DNA of 64,000 nt, taken from positions 62,001 to 126,000 of the forward strand of contig CAWDUT010000005.1 in the NCBI GenBank assembly GCA_963805525.1, read 5' to 3'. The stretch is from DASQFQ01 sp963805525 (GTDB lineage Bacteria > Actinomycetota > Thermoleophilia > Solirubrobacterales > Solirubrobacteraceae). This document shows positions 1 to 7,322 of the stretch, piece by piece. Below the pieces are notes generated by a model. That model saw only the letters and a list, made by a program, of their open reading frames with translations, was not told the DNA's origin and ran no database searches. Both the position numbers and the translations under genes were made by a program. Positions within the stretch are counted from its first letter, which is position 1, and every line of letters starts with the position of its first letter.

Positions 1-1
1 C

Positions 2-1018
2 GACTTCGACGAGACGCTGCCGGCGCCGTTCGAGTGGGACGTCAAGCGCCTGGTCGCGAGCCTGGTCGTGGCGGCGCGCAACAACGGCCACCGATCCAAG
101 GAGCAGCGAGCCGCGGCCCGCGCGACGGCCGCGGCCTATCGGACGACGATCGCCGAGGCGGCGGCGATGCGCTTCCTGGACGTCTGGTACGCGCGGATCG
201 ACGCCGACGCAGTGCTCGCCGAGCTCAGCACCGCTGAGGCCAAGAGCGCGCAGAAGACGCTGGCCAAGGCGCGCACGCGGACGAGCCTGGGCTCGCTGGC
301 GAAGTTCGCGCAGCGCGTCAACGGCGGCTACCGGATCAAGCAGCAACCGCCGCTGATCGTGCGCCCGCCCGAGGACAGTTACGGCGACTTCGAGCAGATC
401 ATCCGCCAGGGGCTCACGGACTACGCGCACTCCTTGGCCCCTGATCGGCGCGTGGTGCTCGACCATTACCACTACGAGGACTTCGCGCGCAAGGTCGTCG
501 GCGTCGGCTCGGTCGGCACCGAAGCCTTCATGGTCCTGCTCGTCGGCGATCGCGAAGACGATCCGTTGTTCCTGCAGATCAAGGAGGCCAGCACCTCGGC
601 GCTGGCTCCCTATGCGGGCGCGAGCGAGTACGAGCACCAGGGCGAGCGAGTCGTAGAGGGCCAGCGGCTGATGCAGTCGGCCAGCGACGCGTTCCTGGGC
701 TGGGTCACCGGTACCGGCAAGGGACGACGCGAGTTCTACGTCCGCCAACTGCGCGACATGAAGGGCTCGGCTGTGATCGAGACGATGTCGCCGAAGCGCC
801 TGGCCCGCTACGGGGAGCTCTGCGGCGCCGCCCTGGCGCGTGCCCACGCGCGCACCGGCGACGCCGCCAAGATCGCCGGCTACCTCGGCAACGACGACAC
901 ATTCGACCGCGCCATCCAACGCTTCGCAGTCGCCTACACCGACCAGACCGAGCTCGACTACGCGGCGTTCACGCAGGCAGCTGACGAGCAGCGCGTCGCG
1001 GTCGAAGCCGGCGTGTAA
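2..1018 (+). CDS. DUF2252 family protein, 5' truncated by window edge
   Basis: The reading frame is open from base 2, so the gene starts left of the window; 338 residues are visible. The opening residues DFDETLPAPFEWDVKRL followed by AARNNG are the hallmark block of DUF2252, a kinase-like-fold family of unknown substrate. Further motifs are VGVGSVGTEAF and FLQIKEA near the middle and a C-terminal RYGELCGAALARAHARTGD block. An internal GTG at 68 should not be taken as the start because the family-specific block lies upstream of it. The visible part covers the conserved core and the C-terminus. The function is not established. The gene lies outside the interval between the two tRNA-Phe fragments, immediately left of the first one. 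Confidence 0.85.
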   Translation, partial: DFDETLPAPFEWDVKRLVASLVVAARNNGHRSKEQRAAARATAAAYRTTIAEAAAMRFLDVWYARIDADAVLAELSTAEAKSAQKTLAKARTRTSLGSLAKFAQRVNGGYRIKQQPPLIVRPPEDSYGDFEQIIRQGLTDYAHSLAPDRRVVLDHYHYEDFARKVVGVGSVGTEAFMVLLVGDREDDPLFLQIKEASTSALAPYAGASEYEHQGERVVEGQRLMQSASDAFLGWVTGTGKGRREFYVRQLRDMKGSAVIETMSPKRLARYGELCGAALARAHARTGDAAKIAGYLGNDDTFDRAIQRFAVAYTDQTELDYAAFTQAADEQRVAVEAGV

Positions 1019-1217
1019 CTGACCAGCCCAACCTCCACGACGACAATCGCGAGAATCCACCGCGCGGCGATCTGTTCTCCGAGGACATCAACGCACCACA
1101 GACGACGTCGCCGACGGGACCAGCCTCAAGCGATTGCCTCGCTCGCGGGCAGGCGATCAGTCAGAATCTGCGTGATTTGCAGGGATTCTATCCCCTTGCG
1201 CTCCTCGTTTCCGGCGC

Positions 1218-1259
1218 CTGAAAATCGTGGTGTCCCCGGTTCGAGTCCGGGTCTCGCCA
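1218..1259 (+). repeat. tRNA-Phe 3'-half fragment, putative attachment site copy 1
   Basis: The segment reads like the 3' half of tRNA-Phe(GAA): anticodon loop CTGAAAA, a TCGTG stem strand, five variable-loop bases, a T arm with the TTCGAGT loop closed by CCCGG/CCGGG, then acceptor strand TCTCGCC and discriminator A. No matching 5' half (GGCGAGA, D arm, CACGA) precedes it, so it is not a functional tRNA. Bases 1222-1259 are identical to 8643-8680 in the same orientation. Integration into tRNA 3' ends leaves exactly such direct repeats. Confidence 0.8.
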
Positions 1260-1751
1260 TGCCGAGGGCCGAAATCCCGTGTGGCTACGAGATTCTCTAG
1301 TCGATGGTGCACTGGCGACTCGAACTTCCTGCACCACGCGTGGTTGTCGTGAGGTCCGCGGTATGAGTCGGAAGCGGCGAACTCGGCTTCGCCGCCGTGA
1401 TCTCGGGCGCTCGCGGCGTGTACGACGCTCGGAGAGAAGGCCCGGCCGAACGTGCCGCAATCGCCTTTTTGTCTCCTTTTCCTTGAGGCACCTCGAGGGT
1501 TCGGACGCGCCTCCGCGCAACGGCCACCGCGCGAACTTTCGCTCGCGCGCGGCGCGCGCGATGTCCATCACGCCGGCGGACAAGTCGTTGTGGCGCCGGT
1601 TTCGGAGTGTCGCCCGGCCAGATTGAGCGTCCGACGCCTGCCCTCTGGGTGCTGCTCGTACGCTCGGTCCTTGAGCGTGCCGGTTGGCGCTCTGGTCACG
1701 TCGGGCCGAGGACTGGCAGCGGGGCGGTCGATCGCCGGCGCGCACGCGAGG
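1260..1751. other. gene-poor stretch right of the first tRNA-Phe fragment
   Basis: I see no credible gene here. The open frames on both strands are arginine/serine-rich, lack recognisable motifs and mirror each other as GC-rich shadows. The 200 bp between the DUF2252 stop (1018) and the tRNA fragment are likewise empty. Loss of coding content beside an attachment-site scar fits decayed mobile-element sequence. Confidence 0.5.
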
Positions 1752-1800
1752 GCTGTCCGGGCACGGCCCGAGGTCGGGCCGTGCCGGGGAATCGGACAGC
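1752..1800 (-). terminator. strong hairpin downstream of the fasciclin gene
   Basis: A 12-bp perfect stem (1760-1771 with 1774-1785, 2-base loop) is extended by an outer 8-bp pair (1752-1759 with 1793-1800). It lies 22 bp past the fasciclin stop on the minus strand. There is no clear T-tract, as usual in high-GC actinobacteria. Confidence 0.6.
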
Positions 1801-1821
1801 GTGCAGCGCCGCCGCCGGCGG

Positions 1822-2356
1822 CTACGGGATCAGGACGCGGTTGATGACGTGGATGACGCCGTTGGAGGCGCGCACGTCGGCGGTGACGACCTTCGAGCGG
1901 TTCACGAACACGTTCTGGTCGCGGACGCGGATCTTCACGCGCTTGCCGTTGAGCGTCTTGATCGACGAGCGCTTGACGACGCGCTTGGCGGCGAGCCGGC
2001 CTGCGGCGACGTGGTAGAGCAGCACCGCCTTCAGCTTCGCCTTGTCCTTGCCGAGCGCCTTGAGCGTCTTCTTGGGCACCTTCTTGAAGGCCGCATCGGT
2101 GGGCGCGAAGACCGTGTACGGCCCCTTCGCGGAGAGCGTCTCGGCCAGGCCCGCCTGCTTGACGAGTGAGACCAGCGTGGTGAAGTTGCCGGCCGCGACG
2201 GCGGTCTCGACGATGTTGGGCTTGGCGGCCGCGGCGGCCGCGGCCGTGTCGGGGCGTGCGCTGGCCGGCGCTGCCGCCAGCGCCGCGGCGGCAAGTCCGG
2301 CGACGAGCCCGGCGGTGCGCGCGGCGCGCAGTGGTGGTGATGGTGCTGGTGCTCAT
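1822..2356 (-). CDS. secreted fasciclin (FAS1) domain protein, apparently frameshifted in its signal peptide
   Basis: FAS1 domain proteins are secreted or surface adhesion proteins. The C-terminal part contains TVFAPTDAAFKKVP, LLYHVAAGRL and NGVIHVINRVLIP, the classic FAS1 blocks, and the region upstream in the same frame reads PNIVETAVAAGNFTTLV and an alanine-rich signal peptide ending PASA. No ATG or GTG exists at the head of this frame. An ATG at 2356 with a good AAGGAG ribosome site (2361-2366) is one base out of frame with the domain, and the total span is 535 nt, not a multiple of three. Removing one base in a GC-rich run near 2318-2325 would join MSTSTITTTAR to the signal peptide. Either this is a real 1-bp insertion (pseudogene) or sequence error, or translation begins at a CTG at 2331. 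An internal GTG at 2079 would give only a partial domain. It is divergent from the CarH-like regulator. Confidence 0.7.
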
Positions 2357-2380
2357 GCTGCTCCTTGGTGAGAGGGTGGG

Positions 2381-2452
2381 ACAAACACTGAACAAGCTAT
2401 GGACAGCTAAGCAGCGACTGTCCTGTCTGTCAAGTCCTTGTTCATTGTTTGT
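2381..2452. promoter_or_regulatory. inverted-repeat operator between fasciclin and CarH-like genes
   Basis: Two 16-bp arms, ACAAACACTGAACAAG at 2381-2396 and CTTGTTCATTGTTTGT at 2437-2452, are reverse complements with 15 of 16 matches, separated by 40 bp. Inside lies a second pair, GGACAG (2401) and CTGTCC (2418). The arms flank the shared 117-bp divergent promoter region and are the best candidates for binding sites of the adjacent MerR/CarH-type regulator. Confidence 0.55.
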
Positions 2453-2473
2453 TCGGCGACTATGCTGCACGGC

Positions 2474-3325
2474 ATGGCAGCCGCCACGCTCCGCATCGGT
2501 GAGCTCGCGCGGCGCTCCGGCGTCAGCGCGGACCTCCTGCGCGCGTGGGAGCGCCGCTACGCGCTGCTGGAGCCGGTGCGCACCGCCGGCGGCTACCGCC
2601 TGTACTCCGCCGCCGACGAGGCGCGCGTGCGCTCGATGCAAGCCCACCTCGCACAGGGACTGTCGGCCGCCGAGGCCGCGCGACTGGTCCGCGACGCGAC
2701 GGCGCCCGAGCCGCAGAACGGCGCTCCGGCGGATCTCGCCGCAGCGCTGTGGTCCGCGCTCGACAACTTCGACGACGCGGGCGCGCAAGCCGCCTTCGAC
2801 CGGCTCGTGGCGACGTTCAGCCTCGAGGCCGTCGCGGAGACGGCCATCCTGCCCTATCTGCGGGCGCTCGGCGAGCGCTGGCGCGACGGCGACGCCTCCG
2901 TGGCGCAAGAGCACTTCGCCACCGGCCTGCTTCGAGCGCGGCTGCTGGGCCTGGCCCGCGGCTGGGACCGCGGCGCCGGTCCTCGCGCGCTGCTCGCCTG
3001 CCCGTCAGGCGAACACCACGACCTCGGGCTCATCATCCTCGGCCTCGCGCTACACGACCGCGGCTGGCGCGTCACGTTCCTCGGACCCGACACCCCGATC
3101 CAGACGCTCGCAGCCGCCGCCGACCAGCTCACGCCCGACGCGGTCGTGCTCTCCTCACTCACGCGCGAACCGCTTCGCCGCGGCCGAAACCGAGATCGCG
3201 CAGATCGCCGCCTCGCGACCCGTACTGCTCGCTGGCCCCGGCGCGGATACCGAACTGGCCGAACGCTCACGGGCCGACTGCTCGCCGGGAACCCGATCGA
3301 CGCCGCCGACGAGATGTCCGCGTAG
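2474..3325 (+). CDS. MerR-family, B12-binding CarH/LitR-type photoreceptor regulator (with compensated frameshifts)
   Basis: The N-terminal MerR helix-turn-helix (residues 3-70: IGELARRSGVSADLLRAWE, GGYRLYS) is followed by a cobalamin-binding module. In this module W136 and E146-H147 form the Wx9EH light-sensing signature of CarH, and E180xH182xxG is the B12 lower-ligand motif, followed by LGPDTP. Such proteins bind adenosylcobalamin, form a dark tetramer on DNA and release it when light breaks the Co-C bond. I chose ATG 2474 because the TTG at 2438 lies inside the putative operator. After residue 230 (SSLTREP) the frame yields arginine-rich nonsense, while the adjacent frame reads FAAAETEIAQIAASRPVLL as the family expects. 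The original frame resumes at LTGRLLAGNPIDAADE. So a +1 indel near 3170 and a -1 indel near 3265 cancel, garbling about 33 residues at the end of the Rossmann fold. Confidence 0.85.
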   Translation: MAAATLRIGELARRSGVSADLLRAWERRYALLEPVRTAGGYRLYSAADEARVRSMQAHLAQGLSAAEAARLVRDATAPEPQNGAPADLAAALWSALDNFDDAGAQAAFDRLVATFSLEAVAETAILPYLRALGERWRDGDASVAQEHFATGLLRARLLGLARGWDRGAGPRALLACPSGEHHDLGLIILGLALHDRGWRVTFLGPDTPIQTLAAAADQLTPDAVVLSSLTREPLRRGRNRDRADRRLATRTARWPRRGYRTGRTLTGRLLAGNPIDAADEMSA

Positions 3326-3768
3326 CCGCCGGGCGACCGCATGCACCGGAGGTCACCCCGAACCGCGCCGCGAGCCATGCTCGTGAACCTGCTTCTGCGC
3401 GCACGGCCGCCGAGCGGATCCCATGCCTTCCAGCAGTGCTCAGACGCGCGCAGGTGAGTGCGTCTGTCCCGGCAGGCACGAGCACGCCGTCGTGCAGAAC
3501 GGGTGCGAGCCCCGTCGCGATGACGGCCTGAACGAGGAGGTCGTCGTCGCGGGGGTTAGCGTCCGGCGCCCATCCACCGGATGGTTCACGGCGACGTCAA
3601 CGACCGAGCCTGCGGGCTGATGGTGCCACCACCTCCGCGCGGCGCCAGCTGGCGCGGCCGCGACGCCGCCCGAACGCTGAGGCTTCGCCGTGTGTCTCGC
3701 CGGTCGCCGTGATCCCACGAGCGGTGTGCGCCGTAGAAACGCCGACTTTCAACGATCCGGAGGGCGAC
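3326..3768. other. 443-bp intergenic stretch with several hairpins
   Basis: No convincing coding sequence. It holds a 6-bp hairpin at 3476-3495, two mutually exclusive stems (3499-3503 with 3511-3515, or 3512-3516 with 3522-3526) around GGGTGCGAGCCCC, and a perfect 14-bp palindrome GCGCCAGCTGGCGC at 3642-3655. It precedes the small membrane-protein operon and could be its leader. Confidence 0.4.
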
Positions 3769-3807
3769 GTGGCGAGATTGCGATGCACCGACGGGTGGCC
3801 ATCATGA
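3769..3807 (+). CDS. possible 12-codon leader peptide coupled to the small membrane-protein operon
   Basis: A GTG at 3769 sits 4 bp after GGAGGG (3759-3764), the best ribosome site in the area. It reads only 12 codons to a TGA at 3805-3807 that overlaps the ATG of the next gene in an ATGA junction. The next gene has no ribosome site of its own, so coupling through this mini-ORF is plausible. Alternatively the site serves a start at ATG 3783. Confidence 0.3.
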   Translation: MARLRCTDGWPS

Positions 3808-3980
3808 CCAGAGAGCGCTTGGGCGTGACGCTGATCCTGACCGCTGCCGTGATGTCGTTCCTGCTCTCGATCGGGCTCTGGTTCACCGACAACCGGGAGG
3901 AAGGCGTGTTCGTGGGGCTGTGGGTGCCGTCGATCCTCGCGGCGGGCGGCTTCTGGATGGCCGCGGCGAGGACGCGATGA
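3804..3980 (+). CDS. 58-residue membrane protein, two predicted TM segments
   Basis: Starting at ATG 3804 the product is a 58-residue protein of two hydrophobic segments (about residues 6-25 and 33-52) joined by a short polar turn, FTDNREEG, with a basic tail ending AARTR. The polar turn followed by VFVGLWVPSIL is a pattern I associate with small conserved bacterial inner-membrane proteins of unknown function. An upstream in-frame ATG at 3783 would add seven residues. Its stop overlaps the next start by ATGA, and that gene in turn overlaps a third, making a three-gene operon upstream of, and convergent with, the heliorhodopsin gene. Confidence 0.6.
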   Translation: MTRERLGVTLILTAAVMSFLLSIGLWFTDNREEGVFVGLWVPSILAAGGFWMAAARTR

Positions 3981-4180
3981 CCGGCCTCGACGTGCTCCTT
4001 GCCGTCGCCGGGCTCGCCGCGACGGCGCTCCTGGTGGCCGGCATGATTCTCCTGACACCACGCGGCACCGTCGAGCCGAGCTCAGCCGGCACTCCAGAGC
4101 CTCCCCGCACGGCCCCGCCCCGCCCAGAGACCCATGGCGAACGAGCGGTGTCGACCGAACGCGCACTGGCCGACCGATGA
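3977..4180 (+). CDS. 67-residue single-pass membrane protein
   Basis: The start ATG overlaps the previous stop (ATGA). A single hydrophobic segment (residues 3-28, VLLAVAGLAATALLVAGMIL) is followed by a proline/threonine-rich, probably disordered tail. I do not recognise the family. The tight overlap on both sides indicates co-translation with its neighbours and supports it as a real gene despite its size. Confidence 0.5.
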   Translation: MTGLDVLLAVAGLAATALLVAGMILLTPRGTVEPSSAGTPEPPRTAPPRPETHGERAVSTERALADR

Positions 4181-4455
4181 GCGACCGCCGGCGTGCCGGG
4201 CAGCGCGGCTGGCCAGCGAGCTTCCCGGTCGCGCAAGTACCGAACGCGCAGCTGTCCGCGGCGCTAGCCGGCCTGCTCGTCGCCGCGGCGACGAGCGGCT
4301 CAGTGCATGCCTACGCGCGCGGCGTGTTCTACGCCGGGCTCGCCGCATGGGCGTGGGAAGAGCTGATCGGCGGCGTGAACTGGGTGCGCCGCGCCATCGG
4401 TGCCGCTGGGCTGGTCTACGTGGTAGCCAGGGTCGGCGCGGCGCTCGATGGATGA
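4177..4455 (+). CDS. 92-residue membrane protein, unknown
   Basis: It is the third member of the mini-operon, starting in an ATGA overlap. It contains two hydrophobic stretches, about residues 27-40 and 48-87 (GVFYAGLAAWAWEELIGG and AIGAAGLVYVVARVGAAL). The AWAWEELIGGVNWVRR part resembles small proteins annotated only as hypothetical in actinobacteria and rhizobia. No function is known. It ends 42 bp before the convergent heliorhodopsin stop. Confidence 0.55.
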   Translation: MSDRRRAGQRGWPASFPVAQVPNAQLSAALAGLLVAAATSGSVHAYARGVFYAGLAAWAWEELIGGVNWVRRAIGAAGLVYVVARVGAALDG

Positions 4456-4497
4456 CGCGTCGTAGACGATCGGAGCGGCGAGCGAGCTGACGGCCGC

Positions 4498-5283
4498 CTA
4501 TCCGCCGGCGAGCGCGCCGGCATAGACCTGCCAGGCCAGCGCGCTCTTGGCGACGAGGCTGAGGATCAGGTAGACGCGCTCGGCGAACGCTGGGTCCGCC
4601 CAGCGGCCGCGGCCCCGGTACTGCAGCCACATGTTGACCGCAAACGTGTTGAACAGCAGGAACAGGGTGATGAAGATCGCGACGACGAAGCCAGGGACGC
4701 CGTTGCCATCGGTGGTCGAGACGATGAGTTGGGTGGTGATCGCGATCCACGGCACGGCGCCGATGACGCACCCGTAGATGAACGGCCGCCAGTCCACCTC
4801 GTCGCGGCCGACGTTCACTCGCTCCTGCACGAGCCCGAAGAGGATCATCGCCGCGTTCGCCCCGAACAGGGCGATCAGCGCGACGAGCTCGCTGACCCCG
4901 GCGAGCATCGCGATCAGCACGATCATCAGCGACGCGCTGAGCGAGTACTCCCACCAGCGCGCCGGATTGATCCCGCGCGCAACGTTGGTCTCGTACCAGC
5001 GGCGCGGCCGCCCGCCGCTCAGCGTGAGGTGATCGACCGCGGCAAGCAACAGGAACGCGGCGACCAGCCAGTCGATCCGCACGCTGCCGAGGCTCGCAGA
5101 ACCGTAGTCGCCGGCGCCGGGCGGGCCGGTCAGGAACGACGCCGTGATCGGGAGCGAGGCGGCCGTTGCGATCGCGAGCAGGACGACCGCCTGCATGGCG
5201 TGCAACGAGCCGACGATGACGTTCAGCCGGCGCAGCCGGGAGGCCGCCGCGGCGTCGAGCCGGGCTGGCGAGGGGTCGGACAT
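4498..5283 (-). CDS. heliorhodopsin (retinal-binding photoreceptor membrane protein)
   Basis: A 261-residue protein with seven hydrophobic segments. The diagnostic blocks are present: WWEYSLSASLM with the counter-ion glutamate E112, SLHAMQA with H28, DHLTL with H85, and the last-helix motif SLVAKSALAWQV with K246, the Schiff-base lysine. The E(YSxSAS) block and AKSxLAWQV are characteristic of heliorhodopsins rather than type-1 pumps, which carry DxxxT/E proton-relay motifs absent here. Heliorhodopsins sit with the N-terminus inside the cell, do not pump ions, and are inferred to signal or to modulate a partner. No retinal-synthesis gene (blh, crtY) is in the window, so retinal must come from elsewhere. 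The divergent SDR gene is 53 bp away and resembles retinol dehydrogenases. Confidence 0.93.
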   Translation of the reverse strand: MSDPSPARLDAAAASRLRRLNVIVGSLHAMQAVVLLAIATAASLPITASFLTGPPGAGDYGSASLGSVRIDWLVAAFLLLAAVDHLTLSGGRPRRWYETNVARGINPARWWEYSLSASLMIVLIAMLAGVSELVALIALFGANAAMILFGLVQERVNVGRDEVDWRPFIYGCVIGAVPWIAITTQLIVSTTDGNGVPGFVVAIFITLFLLFNTFAVNMWLQYRGRGRWADPAFAERVYLILSLVAKSALAWQVYAGALAGG

Positions 5284-5336
5284 GCCTTAGGTACGGCTAC
5301 GGGAGAGAAACGGACGACCCGCGCGACCGGGATGAG

Positions 5337-6371
5337 GTGTCGCTTGTGAGCGATCCGGCGCCGCGTCCCGTAGAGGGAGCAGTGATCACCTCCCTGCTCG
5401 ACACGATTCTCGACCGCACAGTCGTCGCCGGTTACGCGAGCGCCGGATACCGGATGCGCAGCCGTGCGTGGGACGCAGACGATCTCCCGTCGATGGACGG
5501 CAAGACGGTCCTCGTCACCGGTGCGACCTCGGGGCTCGGTCTGGCGGCCGCCGAAGGGTTTGCCCGGCTCGGCGCGAGCGTCCGGCTGCTCGCGCGCAAC
5601 GAGGAGCGCGGGGAGCGAGCGCGCGCGGCCGTCGTCGCGGCGACCGGCAACAGCGACGTGCGGGTGTGCCTGTGCGATGTCAGCGACATGCAGGACGTGC
5701 GGGCCTTCGCGGCGCGCTTCATCGCCGACGAGCCGCGCCTCGACGTCCTGGTCAACAACGCCGGCGTGCTGCCGCCGGAGCGAGCGGTCACCGCGGACGG
5801 CAACGAGCTCGCGCTGGCGACGAACGTACTCGGACCGTTCCTGCTCACGAACCTGCTGATCCCCCTGCTCACGCAGAGCGCACCGGCGCGGGTCATCAAC
5901 GTCTCCTCGGGCGGGATGTACACGCAGCGGCTACATGTCGAGGACCTGCAGTCCACGGGCGAGAAGTACGACGGGCCGACGGTATACGCGCGGACCAAGC
6001 GCGCGCAGGTGATCCTGACCGAGCTGTGGGCGAAGCGGCTCGCCGGCACCGGGGTGGTCGTGCACGCGATGCACCCGGGCTGGGCGGACACTCCCGGCGT
6101 AGCGTCCTCGCTGCCGCGCTTTCACCGGCTGACCGGACCGCTACTGCGCAGCCCCGAACAGGGGGCCGACACGATCGTCTGGCTCGGGGCGGCCGCCGAA
6201 CCGGGCGAGAGTTTCGGCGGTTTCTGGCACGACCGCAGACGGCGCCCGACGCACCGCGTGCCGTGGACGAGGGAGGCGCCTGAAGATCGTGAGCGGCTCT
6301 GGCGCGAGTGCGAGCGGCTCACCGGCTGGCACGCCGTCCCGCTCCCGGCCCCGACCCACGCGCGCGTATAG
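5337..6371 (+). CDS. short-chain dehydrogenase/reductase, DHRS12/retinol-dehydrogenase-like
   Basis: Classical SDR of 344 residues. An N-terminal helix-rich extension of about 55 residues precedes the NAD(P) motif TGATSGLG, then NNAGVLPP, the catalytic serine in NVSSGGMY and the active-site YARTKRAQ (YxxxK). The C-terminal GGFWHDRRRRPTHRVPWT block is typical of the DHRS12-like group of dehydrogenases related to retinol dehydrogenases. The substrate is unproven; a lipid or retinoid aldehyde is possible. GTG 5337 follows GGGATGAG; GTG 5346 is an alternative. It is divergent from heliorhodopsin and 11 bp upstream of an SRPBCC protein, consistent with one operon. Confidence 0.88.
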   Translation: MSLVSDPAPRPVEGAVITSLLDTILDRTVVAGYASAGYRMRSRAWDADDLPSMDGKTVLVTGATSGLGLAAAEGFARLGASVRLLARNEERGERARAAVVAATGNSDVRVCLCDVSDMQDVRAFAARFIADEPRLDVLVNNAGVLPPERAVTADGNELALATNVLGPFLLTNLLIPLLTQSAPARVINVSSGGMYTQRLHVEDLQSTGEKYDGPTVYARTKRAQVILTELWAKRLAGTGVVVHAMHPGWADTPGVASSLPRFHRLTGPLLRSPEQGADTIVWLGAAAEPGESFGGFWHDRRRRPTHRVPWTREAPEDRERLWRECERLTGWHAVPLPAPTHARV

Positions 6372-6382
6372 GAGACACACCG

Positions 6383-7285
6383 GTGGCGCACTACACCGCA
6401 AGCATCAACACGCCCCGACCGCCCGCGGAGACGTTCGCGTACCTCAGCGACTTCTCCACAACCGAGGAATGGGACCCGGGCGTGGTCACGGCGAAGCGGC
6501 TTGGTGATGCTCCGATCGGTAAGGGGACGGAGTTCCGTGTCGTGGCCGATTTCCTCGGCCGCAAGGCCGCGCTCACGTACCGGATCGTCGAGTTCGAACC
6601 GGGCAGGGCCCTCACGCTGCGGGGCGAGAACGCGACCGTGGTCTCGCTTGACCGGATCACGTGCGAGCCGTCCGACGGGGGCACGCGGGTCACCTACGAC
6701 GCCGACCTCGCGCTGAAGGGGCCGCTGCGGATCGCCGATCCGCTCCTCGGACTCGCTTTCGATCGCGTCGGCGACCGCGCGCTCGACGGCCTGCGCGACA
6801 CGCTCGGCAGTCGCGACCCGGCACGGCTGCCGCCGCTCTCGGGCCGCAGCCTCGACGGCCGCGACCACCACCTGCCCGACGACCTGCGCGAGCAGCACAC
6901 CTTCATCATCACCGCCTTCCGGCGCGAGCAGCAGGCGCTGGTCGACGAATGGCTCCCGTGGCTCCTCGACCTCGAGGAGCGCCGCCCGGACGTCGCCGTC
7001 TACGAACTGCCGGTCCTCTCCTCCGCGTACTCGCCGGCCCGCTGGTTCATCGACGGCGGCATGGCGCGCGGCGTGGGGACTGATGCCGCGCGCGCCCGGA
7101 CGATCACGGTCTACACCGACGTCGCGAAGGCCGTGCGCGAACTCGGCCTGGCCGGCACCGACACGATCGGCGTCCTGCTCGTCGACCGCTCGGGCCGCAT
7201 CCGCGCCCGCGAACACGGCGGCTTCGACGACGAGAAGACGATGCGGCTCACCGCGGCGCTCCGGCGCTCGAGCGCCGACGGCTGA
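6383..7285 (+). CDS. SRPBCC lipid-binding domain fused to a thioredoxin-like domain
   Basis: GTG 6383 follows TAGGAGA at a good distance. Residues 1-145 form an SRPBCC/START-type hydrophobic-ligand fold (PPAETFAYLSDFSTTEEWDPG, ALTYRIVEFEP, GGTRVTYDADLALKGPL). After a short linker, residues 155-300 (HTFIITAFRREQQALVDEWLPWL, DTIGVLLVDRSGRI) resemble the cysteine-free thioredoxin-like domain of the ATP10-like group. That domain lacks a CxxC pair, so a redox role is unlikely. It is 11 bp downstream of the SDR gene, and pairing of SDR and SRPBCC proteins suggests both act on the same hydrophobic compound. Function is inferred only. Confidence 0.8.
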   Translation: MAHYTASINTPRPPAETFAYLSDFSTTEEWDPGVVTAKRLGDAPIGKGTEFRVVADFLGRKAALTYRIVEFEPGRALTLRGENATVVSLDRITCEPSDGGTRVTYDADLALKGPLRIADPLLGLAFDRVGDRALDGLRDTLGSRDPARLPPLSGRSLDGRDHHLPDDLREQHTFIITAFRREQQALVDEWLPWLLDLEERRPDVAVYELPVLSSAYSPARWFIDGGMARGVGTDAARARTITVYTDVAKAVRELGLAGTDTIGVLLVDRSGRIRAREHGGFDDEKTMRLTAALRRSSADG

Positions 7286-7322
7286 TAATGCTCCGGTGGC
7301 GCCGCAGCTGAGAGGACCTGGC

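Noticed and set aside
1279..1626. Arginine-rich 115-codon frame right of the first tRNA fragment
   Set aside because: No motif, no ribosome site, composition typical of a shadow in GC-rich DNA.
3476..3526. Cobalamin riboswitch
   Set aside because: Only the GGTGCGAG core is similar; the CGCCACTGT and AGYCAGGA blocks are absent, so it is kept as a hairpin observation only.
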